This document shows positions 1-5,292 of a stretch of DNA of 6,040 nucleotides, in pieces. The position numbers and the translations under genes were made by a program. The first letter of the stretch is position 1. The number at the start of each line of letters is the position of its first letter. The DNA is from an uncultured Eubacteriales bacterium (GTDB taxonomy: Bacteria > Bacillota_A > Clostridia > Christensenellales > Aristaeellaceae). The DNA is taken from assembly GCA_902803675.1 (NCBI GenBank), contig CADCQZ010000188.1, positions 1-6,040 on the forward strand. The letters are read 5' to 3'. The notes below the pieces were generated by a model. That model had not been told where the DNA came from and did no database searches. It worked only from the letters and a program-made list of their open reading frames with translations.

Positions 1-507
1 ATCACCTCGGGCGCTTCGGTCGTCACCGCGGCGCTGACCACCCTGACGGTCAACGCCCGGCACCTTTTCTACAGCGTCTCCATGCTCGGGAGGTACAGGG
101 ACGCCGGGAAATACAAGCCCTACCTGATCTTCGCCCTGACCGACGAGACCTATTCCCTGCTGTGTGACGGAAAAACGCCGGAGGGCGTGGACCCGCACCT
201 GTACCGGGCCCTGGTATCCGCCTTCGATCACGGGTACTGGATCCTGGGGTGCGTGGCGGGGAGCCTGATCGGCCGGGTGCTGCCCTTTTCCTCGGAGGGG
301 ATCGAGTTTTCCATGACGGCCCTGTTCCTGGCCGCGTTCACGGAACAGTGGATCGAAAAAAAAGACCATCTCCCCGCCGTGACGGGCCTGACGGTCACCC
401 TGATCTGCCTTCTCGTCTTCGGGCCGGACAACTTCCTCATCCCCTCCATGCTGCTGATCACCCTGATCCTGGCGCTTTTGAGGAAACGGGAGGTGAACGC
501 GGCGTGA
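1..507 (+). CDS. azlC: AzlC family branched-chain amino acid exporter, large subunit (5' end missing)
   Basis: Large membrane subunit of the AzlC/AzlD (YgaZ/YgaH, BrnF/BrnE) two-component permease, which exports branched-chain amino acids, and in some species methionine, across the cytoplasmic membrane. The frame is open from base 1, so the N-terminus lies upstream; 168 residues remain of a usual 230-240. The family-typical stretch LTVNARHLFYSVSML is at fragment residues 15-29, before the first ATG (base 82), so base 82 is not the start. PYLIFALTDETYSLL follows at about 40-54. Further hydrophobic segments lie at about 79-96, 106-118, 124-141 and 144-160, and the protein ends in a basic tail (RKREVNAA). 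The TGA stop overlaps the GTG start of azlD, a sign of translational coupling. Family call is firm; substrate is inferred from the family. Confidence 0.93.
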   Translation: MTSGASVVTAALTTLTVNARHLFYSVSMLGRYRDAGKYKPYLIFALTDETYSLLCDGKTPEGVDPHLYRALVSAFDHGYWILGCVAGSLIGRVLPFSSEGIEFSMTALFLAAFTEQWIEKKDHLPAVTGLTVTLICLLVFGPDNFLIPSMLLITLILALLRKREVNAA

Positions 508-815
508 GAACAGGCATCCTTATAGCGGTGATGGCCGCGGTGACCATGCTGACGCGCTTTCTTCCCTTCCTTGTCATGAAGGAAAAGACACCGGCGTTCG
601 TCACCTATCTCGGAAAGGTGCTCCCGCCGGCGGTCATGGGCATGCTGGTGGTCTACTGCCTGAGGGACACGCAGATCATGAGCGCGCCCCACGGCCTGCC
701 GGAAGCGGCCGCGGCCGCGGTGGTGATCGGGCTGCAGGCCCTGAAGCGGAACACCCTGATCAGCATCCTCGCCGGGACCGCCGTCTATATGCTGCTGACC
801 CAGGCGGTGTTCTGA
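504..815 (+). CDS. azlD: AzlD family branched-chain amino acid exporter, small subunit
   Basis: Small membrane partner of AzlC; the two act together as the exporter. The start is GTG at 504, inside the GTGA overlap with the azlC stop, with GGGAGG (488-493) about 10 bases upstream. No ATG in this frame gives a full-length protein: the next ones, at residues 10 and 15, would cut into the first helix. The product is 103 residues, normal for AzlD. Family features are MLTRFLPFLVM (residues 15-25), YLGKVLPPAVMGMLVVYCLRD (35-55), HGLPEA (63-68) and a C-terminal KRNTLISILAGTAVYMLL (81-98), consistent with three or four short membrane helices. The 48 bases to the next gene show no convincing terminator, so transcription may continue. 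Confidence 0.93.
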   Translation: MRTGILIAVMAAVTMLTRFLPFLVMKEKTPAFVTYLGKVLPPAVMGMLVVYCLRDTQIMSAPHGLPEAAAAAVVIGLQALKRNTLISILAGTAVYMLLTQAVF

Positions 816-863
816 CATCACCGCCTCCGCCGGCTGCTCAGGTCATCAAGGAGGTATCAGCCC

Positions 864-1082
864 ATGAGATCGATCCTCATCAAGGACACCACCCGGGAAG
901 AAAGGATCCGCATCGTGCACGAGGCGCTCTGGGGGGCGTGCGGCATCGACTGCGAATTCTGTTCCGGCTGCGACGATCGCGGCGGCGGAAGGACCGAAAG
1001 CATCTACCAGCCCTACATCGACGGGCTGAAGGAGATCCGCCAGATCAACGCGGAATACTCCGCGCCCCTGGTCCGGGGATAG
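864..1082 (+). CDS. 72-residue conserved-looking protein with a four-cysteine cluster
   Basis: ATG start at 864 with a full AAGGAGGT ribosome binding site (848-855) eight bases upstream, which makes this small gene credible. The protein begins MRSILIKDTTREERIRIV, has a Cys cluster at residues 26, 30, 33 and 36 (GACGIDCEFCSGCDD, spacing C-x3-C-x2-C-x2-C), then a glycine run (GRGGG-type, 40-42) and YQPYIDGLKEIRQINAEY (48-65). From memory it resembles short hypothetical proteins found across Clostridia that share the RSILIKDTT start and the YxxYIDGKKEL-like middle with a cysteine pair or cluster. No function is known to me. Four cysteines in 11 residues could hold zinc or an Fe-S cluster; this is inference. 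It has no signal peptide or membrane segment, so it is probably cytoplasmic. It sits downstream of azlCD and may be cotranscribed without being functionally related. Confidence 0.82.
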   Translation: MRSILIKDTTREERIRIVHEALWGACGIDCEFCSGCDDRGGGRTESIYQPYIDGLKEIRQINAEYSAPLVRG

Positions 1083-1137
1083 CGGACCTGCGCTTCGTAC
1101 CGCGCAAACCTTAAATACGCTCGGAGGACTCCGGAAC

Positions 1138-1665
1138 GTGGCGAAGAAAAAAAAGGCCCGCCTGAACTGGAAGCGCAGAGGCATGACCGTCCTGGGCTGG
1201 TTCCACTATCTGTCTGCCTTTTTCCAGCTGTTTCTGGGCCTTATAGGGATCCTCCGCGGCGTCCACCTTCTGGGGGCGAGGCTCAGGGCGGAACTGCCGC
1301 AGGTGCTGGCCTTCCTCAGCGCGTATAATGACACAGCCCTGGGCGTCTTCATGATCATCCGGCTCGTGATCGGTGTGGCGACCCAGTTCATTCTCGGGAG
1401 GATCTGGTGCCGCAAGGCCCGGACCACGGCCAACCAGATGCTGGCCATGATCCTGACGGGAGGCAAGATCATAAGTGCCCTGTTCTCCATCCTGAGCGGC
1501 GGGATCCTGAACGCTGAATGGGCGAATATCCACGCCCTGATCCTGAACTCCGTCTCTTTCTCCCTGGCCTTCTGGCTGCACCGGGAATACAGAAAGACCG
1601 GGCTGCACGTCGTCGCAGACGCGCCGGAGAAAGACGGGACAGAAAGTGCCGGGGAAAGCAGCTGA
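1138..1665 (+). CDS. Hypothetical integral membrane protein with four predicted helices
   Basis: GTG start at 1138 with GGAGGA (1123-1128) nine bases upstream; 175 residues. The N-terminus is very basic (AKKKKARLNWKRR, residues 2-14), so by the positive-inside rule it should face the cytoplasm. Hydrophobic segments lie at about 17-39, 66-88, 101-123 and 130-148, followed by a polar, acidic C-terminal tail (DAPEKDGTESAGESS). I do not recognise the family and see no catalytic motif. It lies 55 bases after the small cysteine protein on the same strand, with no clear promoter or terminator between, so it may be the last gene of the azl group. Its stop is 6 bases from the stop of the converging DUF5655 gene. 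Confidence 0.8.
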   Translation: MAKKKKARLNWKRRGMTVLGWFHYLSAFFQLFLGLIGILRGVHLLGARLRAELPQVLAFLSAYNDTALGVFMIIRLVIGVATQFILGRIWCRKARTTANQMLAMILTGGKIISALFSILSGGILNAEWANIHALILNSVSFSLAFWLHREYRKTGLHVVADAPEKDGTESAGESS

Positions 1666-1671
1666 TCCTTA

Positions 1672-2049
1672 TCACCGCCCGGAGGCACGGGCCGCCGACC
1701 GCCGGATCCACGTCATGAGTTCGTCATCCGCCTCCTCCGGGGAGGCGATCATGACGTGGTGCGTCCAGCGGCCGGGATGAGCTTCCGCCGCCGCGTCGAT
1801 CCGCGGGGACATTTCCCTCTCCCTCAGGCCGAAGGTCACGGTCAGGAAGGGGTCGGGGCGCTCCGCGGCGCGCCTGACCGGCGTAAAGGACACGGCCAGG
1901 AACATATGCTTCAGGAAGAAAGAGATCTGCGTTTTTTTGACCTCGATCCGGGCTTCCGGGAATTCCGCGAGCACCCGGCCCTTCAGGGCTTCATACAGGG
2001 GCAGCGCCGCGGCGCGGCCGCCGAAAAAGAGCAGTTCGTCCATGGTCAT
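1672..2049 (-). CDS. DUF5655 domain protein
   Basis: Small soluble protein of 125 residues whose whole length matches the DUF5655 family as I know it: MDELLFF at the start, LPLYEALKGRVL (17-28), RIEVKKTQISFFLKHMFLAVSF (34-55), PFLTVTFGL (67-75), SPRID (81-85) and RWTHHVMI (94-101). The family's function is unknown; it appears both alone and fused to other domains. The frame is open to a TTG at 2070, but that start would place the GGGGAGGG ribosome binding site (2059-2066) inside the gene. ATG at 2049, nine bases after it, is the better start; ATG at 2043 is also possible. It is a single-gene unit: convergent to the membrane protein gene, divergent from the methyltransferase-HD gene, and with its own promoter. 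Confidence 0.85.
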   Translation of the reverse strand: MTMDELLFFGGRAAALPLYEALKGRVLAEFPEARIEVKKTQISFFLKHMFLAVSFTPVRRAAERPDPFLTVTFGLREREMSPRIDAAAEAHPGRWTHHVMIASPEEADDELMTWIRRSAARASGR

Positions 2050-2058
2050 CCAAGCAGG

Positions 2059-2066
2059 CCCTCCCC
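2059..2066 (-). promoter_or_regulatory. Ribosome binding site that fixes the DUF5655 start
   Basis: GGGGAGGG on the minus strand, nine bases before ATG at 2049. It rules against the longer TTG-initiated reading from 2070, which would run through it. Confidence 0.7.
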
Positions 2067-2101
2067 GCAAAGCGCTTCAGCTGTCTCACAGTTCCGAGGA
2101 T

Positions 2102-2130
2102 ATTTTAATACCGGTCCCGGGCCCGGTCAA
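2102..2130 (-). promoter_or_regulatory. Predicted sigma-A promoter of the DUF5655 gene
   Basis: On the minus strand TTGACC (2130-2125) and TAAAAT (2107-2102) are separated by exactly 17 bases; each hexamer is one base from consensus. Transcription would start near 2095, giving a leader of roughly 46 bases before ATG at 2049. The AT-rich -10 stands out in a GC-rich gap. A plus-strand promoter for the divergent gene at 2169 may share this AT patch (TTTAAT, 2104-2109), but I find no good -35 for it. Confidence 0.6.
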
Positions 2131-2168
2131 CCCGCCGGGCCGCGGGTCAGATCGGGAGGATCAGACAT

Positions 2169-3506
2169 ATGCCGGAGCAGAACCTGTACGACGATGAGGC
2201 TTTCTTTGAGTATTTCCTTAAAAACCGGTCAAACGGCGTCAACTTCAACGACTGCATCGAAACGCCCATCCTTCTGAGGATGCTGCCCGACCTGAAGGGA
2301 AAGAGGATCCTGGATATCGGATGCGGCATGGGGCAGCACGCGAAGCAGTACGCCGACAGCGGAGCCGAAAGGGTGCTGGGCATCGACATATCCGAAAAAA
2401 TGCTCCGGTACGCCGCGGAGCATTTCAGCGCCGGGAACATCGAATACCGGCGCCTGTCCATGGAAGATATCGGGACCCTGAGTGAAAAGTTCGACCTGGT
2501 CACGAGTTCCCTGGCCTTCGATTACGCGGAAGACTTTGAAAAACTGGCGCGCGATGTGTACGCCCTTATAAAGGACGGGGGCAGTTTCGTGTTCAGCATG
2601 TCCCATCCCATGGTCACCGCATGGGACGGGGCCTATGACCGTTATACCCGCACGCCGCGGGGCGAACGCCTGTACGCGAACGTCAGGAATTACTGCCTGG
2701 AAGGCTTGAGAAAAGTGGAATGGGTCGTCAGCGGATACGTCTGCCGGCACAGGATGGTCTCCACCCTGATCAACAGCCTGATCCGCGCCGGCTTCATCAT
2801 CAGAGAGTGCCGGGAGGCGCAGCTTTCCGACGAGATGCGGGAAAAATACCCCGACCTGTTCGGCGGCACGATCCACCGCCCGGAATTCATCTTTTTCCGG
2901 TGCGGCAAAAGCGGCGGGCAGAGCCTGACCGGCACGATCGAACAGATCCGGGGATACTGCCTGGCGGGCGGAAGGGAAAAAACGCTCCGCCACTCGGAGG
3001 CGGTGGCCCGCACGGCGGCCTTTCTCGCCGGCGTCCACGGCCTGGATGCCTCAAAGGCGGTACTGGCCGGGATGCTCCACGACATCAGCGCGGTCATGGC
3101 GCCCCGGGAGATGCTCGATACGGCGGTCTCTCGCGGCATGCCCCTGGACCCTGCCGAGGAAAAATACCCTTTCCTGCTGCACCAGAGGATATCCGCGCTG
3201 ATCGCGGAGGAGACCTTCTCCGTCACGGACAGGGAGGTCCTCAGCGCGGTGGGATGCCATACCACGCTCAGGAAAAACGCGCTCGGCCTGGACAAGGCCG
3301 TCTTCATCGCGGACAAGATCTCCTGGGATCAGGAAGGCACGCCGCCGTATCACGATGAGCTCATACGCCTGGCGGAGAAGTCCCTGGATGAGGCCTGCCG
3401 GTTCTATATCGAGTATCAGTTCGCCCACGGGGCGATCCTGATGCCCCATCGATGGCTGACGGAAGCCCTCGAGGATCTGCGGAATGGGACCGGGGCCGCG
3501 CGCTGA
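2169..3506 (+). CDS. Fused SAM-dependent methyltransferase and YqeK-like HD phosphohydrolase
   Basis: One 445-residue frame holding two enzymes. Residues 1 to about 245 form a class I SAM-dependent methyltransferase: motif I ILDIGCGMG (47-55), acidic residue at the end of motif II in VLGIDIS (D73), FDLVTSSLAFDYAED (108-122) and the post-motif strand GGSFVFSMSHP (137-147). It resembles short Clostridial methyltransferases of unknown substrate. Residues about 255-445 form an HD domain of the YqeK type (symmetrical Ap4A hydrolase family): H275 in LRHSEAV, H304-D305 in GMLHDIS, H338 in LLHQ, H364 in CHTT and D382 in ADK. All expected metal ligands are present. The start is ATG 2169 with GGGAGGA (2154-2160) eight bases upstream. 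I see no stop, frameshift or internal ribosome binding site at the junction, so a true fusion is likely. Substrates of both halves are unknown; linking Ap4A turnover to methylation would be speculation. Confidence 0.9.
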   Translation: MPEQNLYDDEAFFEYFLKNRSNGVNFNDCIETPILLRMLPDLKGKRILDIGCGMGQHAKQYADSGAERVLGIDISEKMLRYAAEHFSAGNIEYRRLSMEDIGTLSEKFDLVTSSLAFDYAEDFEKLARDVYALIKDGGSFVFSMSHPMVTAWDGAYDRYTRTPRGERLYANVRNYCLEGLRKVEWVVSGYVCRHRMVSTLINSLIRAGFIIRECREAQLSDEMREKYPDLFGGTIHRPEFIFFRCGKSGGQSLTGTIEQIRGYCLAGGREKTLRHSEAVARTAAFLAGVHGLDASKAVLAGMLHDISAVMAPREMLDTAVSRGMPLDPAEEKYPFLLHQRISALIAEETFSVTDREVLSAVGCHTTLRKNALGLDKAVFIADKISWDQEGTPPYHDELIRLAEKSLDEACRFYIEYQFAHGAILMPHRWLTEALEDLRNGTGAAR

Positions 3507-3507
3507 T

Positions 3508-3539
3508 GCCGGCGGGCCGCACCCGGCAAAATTTATTTT
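3508..3539 (+). terminator. Possible weak intrinsic terminator after the methyltransferase-HD gene
   Basis: Two bases past the stop codon, GCCGG (3508-3512) can pair with CCGGC (3523-3527); an alternative fold pairs GCC and GGG with CCC and GGC around a 5-base loop. The stem is followed by AAAATTTATTTT, a T-rich but interrupted tract. Its position suits a terminator; its strength is doubtful. Confidence 0.35.
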
Positions 3540-3556
3540 GATAAATATCGAAATAA
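3533..3556 (+). repeat. Inverted repeat 1, upstream of the arsR-unit promoter (candidate operator)
   Basis: TTATTTTGATA (3533-3543) and TATCGAAATAA (3546-3556) are reverse complements with one mismatch over 11 bases and a 2-base centre. The symmetry and size resemble the 12-2-12 operators bound by ArsR/SmtB dimers. It ends three bases before the -35 hexamer. Binding by the ArsR protein encoded downstream is inferred from position. Confidence 0.6.
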
Positions 3557-3559
3557 TTA

Positions 3560-3588
3560 TTGACATCCGCCGCCGGCCGCGGTAATAT
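3560..3588 (+). promoter_or_regulatory. Strong predicted sigma-A promoter of the 3636-5121 unit
   Basis: TTGACA (3560-3565) is a perfect -35 hexamer, followed after exactly 17 bases by TAATAT (3583-3588), a good -10. The expected start of transcription is near 3595, about 40 bases before the first ATG. It lies in an AT-rich island in otherwise GC-rich DNA and is flanked on both sides by inverted repeats. It is the best promoter in the window. Confidence 0.82.
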
Positions 3589-3593
3589 TGATT

Positions 3594-3619
3594 CGATGAA
3601 TATGAAATCAAATTCATCG
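3594..3619 (+). repeat. Inverted repeat 2 at the transcription start (candidate operator or 5' mRNA hairpin)
   Basis: CGATGAAT (3594-3601) and ATTCATCG (3612-3619) are perfect 8-base reverse complements around a 10-base spacer. Overlapping it, TTCGAT (3592-3597) and ATCAAA (3607-3612) repeat the TTYGAT half-site of inverted repeat 1. It covers the predicted transcription start and ends where the GGAGGAGGT ribosome binding site (3619-3627) begins. It could be a repressor site, or a hairpin at the very 5' end of the mRNA affecting stability or translation. Confidence 0.55.
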
Positions 3620-3635
3620 GAGGAGGTATCATACC

Positions 3636-3974
3636 ATGGAAGGATTCATCCACTGGCTGGAGGACAGGGCCCGGGAAGCCAAAGACGATATCGCCCGGCT
3701 GAAGGCTCAGGGCCGCGCGGACGACGCCGCTTTCCAAAGCGTGCGCGCCAATATCTATGACGCCTGCGGTGCCGTGAGCCGCACCCTGATGAGCAGGCCG
3801 GGCGCCGGCTTCCCCGCCGTTCGGAAACAGTTCGAGAATTTCCGGGCGCTCTGGGGCGCGGCGCTCGAGAAAGCGAAACAGCACGGGGATATCAAAGGCA
3901 TCGCCGTGGAGGAAACGAAGCTGGCCGCCCTGGAGGACATCATGGCCCGGTTCGGGGAGGAGGAAGGGAAATGA
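3636..3974 (+). CDS. Small helical protein of unknown function, encoded before the ArsR regulator
   Basis: ATG at 3636 follows GGAGGAGGT (3619-3627) with an eight-base gap; the product is 112 residues. It is highly charged and looks all-helical: EGFIHWLEDRAREAKDDIARLKAQ at the N-terminus (2-25, with possible coiled-coil character), FQSVRANIYDACGAVSRTLM (33-52), FENFRALWGAALEKAKQHGD (66-85) and VEETKLAALEDIMARF (91-106). No signal peptide, membrane segment or catalytic motif is visible; there is a single Cys (44). From memory, similar short proteins occur directly before ArsR-DUF2087 regulators in other Clostridia, but this was not searched. Its TGA overlaps the ATG of the regulator (ATGA), so the two are probably translated together; a role as partner or modulator of the regulator is inference. 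Confidence 0.85.
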   Translation: MEGFIHWLEDRAREAKDDIARLKAQGRADDAAFQSVRANIYDACGAVSRTLMSRPGAGFPAVRKQFENFRALWGAALEKAKQHGDIKGIAVEETKLAALEDIMARFGEEEGK

Positions 3975-4522
3975 CGCAGGAGGACGCCCTCAAGATCTTC
4001 AAGTGTCTCTCGGACGCTTCCCGCCTCAACATCGTGCAGACCCTGACGCGGGGCGAGATGTACACGGAACTGATGGCCGAGCGGCTGGGGCTGACGCCCT
4101 CCACCGTGTGCTTCCACATGAAAAAGCTGGAGGACGCGGGGCTCGTCACGTCCCGCAGGGACCAGTACTACACGGTCTATTCCCTGAACCGGGACCTGCT
4201 GGACAGGACGCTGTACGAGGCCGTGACATGCGGGGCGGGACAGATCGACGAGCAGCAGAAGCGGGAGGAGGAGTACCGGCAGAAGGTCCTCGGCGCTTTC
4301 TTCGACTACGGCAGGCTGCGCTCCATACCGGCCCAGCGCAAGAAGAGGCTGATCTGCTATGAAAAGATCGCGGAGAGATTCGAGATCGGGAAGGTATATG
4401 ACGAGAAGGAAGTGAACGCCATCATCGCCCCCATCCACGAGGATTACTGCACCATCCGCCGGGACATGATCGGCGACGGCTTCTTCAGCCGGGAAGGGAA
4501 CCGGTACACAAGGCTCAAATAA
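3971..4522 (+). CDS. ArsR-type transcriptional regulator with C-terminal DUF2087 domain
   Basis: A DNA-binding regulator of 183 residues. Residues 1 to about 75 form an ArsR winged helix: ALKIFKCLSDASRLNIVQTL (6-25), MAERLGL (35-41), recognition helix region TPSTVCFHMKKLEDAGLV (42-59) and wing SRRDQYYTVYSL (61-72). A charged linker follows (QIDEQQKREEEYRQKV, 91-106). The C-terminal part, about 116-183, matches DUF2087: RLRSIPAQRKKRLICYEKIAERF, YDEKEVNAII (143-152), DYCTIRRDMIGDGFFSREGNRYTR (158-181). The classical ArsR metal box (CxCxxC in helix 3) is absent; cysteines at 12, 47, 87, 129 and 160 are scattered, so the signal is not evident. ATG 3971 overlaps the previous stop, with GGAGGAGG at 3956-3963. 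It probably controls its own promoter through the flanking inverted repeats; this is inferred. Confidence 0.92.
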   Translation: MTQEDALKIFKCLSDASRLNIVQTLTRGEMYTELMAERLGLTPSTVCFHMKKLEDAGLVTSRRDQYYTVYSLNRDLLDRTLYEAVTCGAGQIDEQQKREEEYRQKVLGAFFDYGRLRSIPAQRKKRLICYEKIAERFEIGKVYDEKEVNAIIAPIHEDYCTIRRDMIGDGFFSREGNRYTRLK

Positions 4523-4578
4523 AACAGCCCCGGCCGCGACGCGCCCGGAGCAGGAAAAACAGGAGGAGGGAGCTTGAA

Positions 4579-5121
4579 ATGAACGTGCTTGAAGCCATCT
4601 CGAACCGCAGGTCGCACCGCGCCTATAAAAACGAACAGCTGCCGGAGGACGTGCTCGGGTCCATCCTGAAAGCGGGCCTTGAGTCCCCCAGCGCCAGGAA
4701 CCGCCAGCCGTGGCATTTTTCCGTGGTGCAGGACGTTTCCCTCATCCAGGAGGTCCATGACGAGGCGGCGAGGGTGATGGGCCGAAACGGCAGCCCCCGT
4801 TTCGCCGACCCGGATTTCCAGATCTTCTATCACGCGCCCACCGTGATCTTCATCTTCGGGGAAAAGGACTTTGCCTGGACGCAGGTGGACTGCGGGATCG
4901 CCGTAGAAAACATGGCCCTGGCCGCTGAAGGCCTTCATATCGGGAGCGTCATCCTGGGCCTGCCCCTGCCCGCCTTCAAAGGGGACAGGGCCGACGAGAT
5001 GCGCGCGAAGCTGAAGTGCCCGACAGGGTACGACTTCGTGATCGCCCTGGCCCTGGGCTACCCGACCGACGAGAAGGCCCCGCACGATCTGAGGGAAGAG
5101 AAGATCACGAGGATCATCTGA
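4579..5121 (+). CDS. Nitroreductase family FMN-dependent oxidoreductase
   Basis: Cytoplasmic flavoenzyme expected to use NAD(P)H and bound FMN to reduce nitro compounds, quinones or a similar acceptor; the native substrate is unknown. It has 180 residues, a usual size for the compact members. FMN-contacting features are NRRSHRAY (9-16), ESPSARNRQPWHF (35-47) and the helix DCGIAVENMALAAEGLHIGS (104-123), ending in ALGYPTDEKAP (158-168). Start ATG 4579 has AGGAGGAGGG (4561-4570) eight bases upstream. It lies 56 bases after the ArsR gene with no visible promoter between, so it is probably the third gene of that unit and a likely target of its control. No key flavin-binding region seems missing. 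Confidence 0.92.
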   Translation: MNVLEAISNRRSHRAYKNEQLPEDVLGSILKAGLESPSARNRQPWHFSVVQDVSLIQEVHDEAARVMGRNGSPRFADPDFQIFYHAPTVIFIFGEKDFAWTQVDCGIAVENMALAAEGLHIGSVILGLPLPAFKGDRADEMRAKLKCPTGYDFVIALALGYPTDEKAPHDLREEKITRII

Positions 5122-5292
5122 CCGCCCGAAAATGTTGGGTATACATTAGCAAGTATTCCTTCAAAAACAGCACTTGTTTCTCTCGAAAACCCAGTGTTCA
5201 CAAGGCTTTCATAGTGATCGCGGTCACGCCGTTTCCTTTTCCGTCAGCTCGTGGATCGGGCTGGAGCAGCGGGCTGTGGCGGGTCTCCGATA
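5122..5292. other. Convergent intergenic gap with an AT-rich insert, no gene seen
   Basis: This lies between the stops of the nitroreductase and tcdA genes. About 5129-5218 is roughly 37% GC (33 G/C of 90 counted), far below its surroundings. On the minus strand short open stretches run through it, for instance the frame reading ESLVNTGFSRETSAVFEG, but none has a start codon with a ribosome binding site. Next to it is a near-palindrome, GTGATCGCGGTCAC (5214-5227). No convincing terminator is visible for either flanking gene. It could be decayed foreign DNA, an element scar or an untranslated RNA. Confidence 0.5.

Noticed and set aside
228..821. Long minus-strand open frame opposite azlC/azlD
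   Set aside because: It lies antisense to two well-recognised genes, has low-complexity Arg/His/Gly-rich composition and matches no family; a by-product of high GC.
1111..1116. TTAAAT as a -10 box before the membrane protein gene
   Set aside because: Only four of six consensus matches and no -35 at a suitable distance.
2111..2150. GC-rich palindromic run (CCGGGCCCGG and neighbours) in the divergent gap
   Set aside because: Short self-complementary GC strings are expected by chance at this composition, and no loop or T-tract suggests a terminator.
2229..3038. 269-codon minus-strand open frame opposite the methyltransferase-HD gene
   Set aside because: It is a shadow of a gene whose motifs are clear on the plus strand; no ribosome binding site and no recognisable domain.
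3051..3884. 277-codon minus-strand frame crossing the arsR-unit promoter
   Set aside because: It runs through a strong plus-strand promoter and two inverted repeats and shows no protein family features.
4444..5085. 213-codon minus-strand frame opposite the nitroreductase
   Set aside because: Antisense to a clear nitroreductase; composition typical of a GC-rich shadow frame.
5214..5227. GTGATCGCGGTCAC, a GTGA-N6-TCAC near-palindrome resembling a CRP/FNR-type site
   Set aside because: It lies between two convergent gene ends with no promoter nearby and has one imperfect pair; a chance match is more likely.
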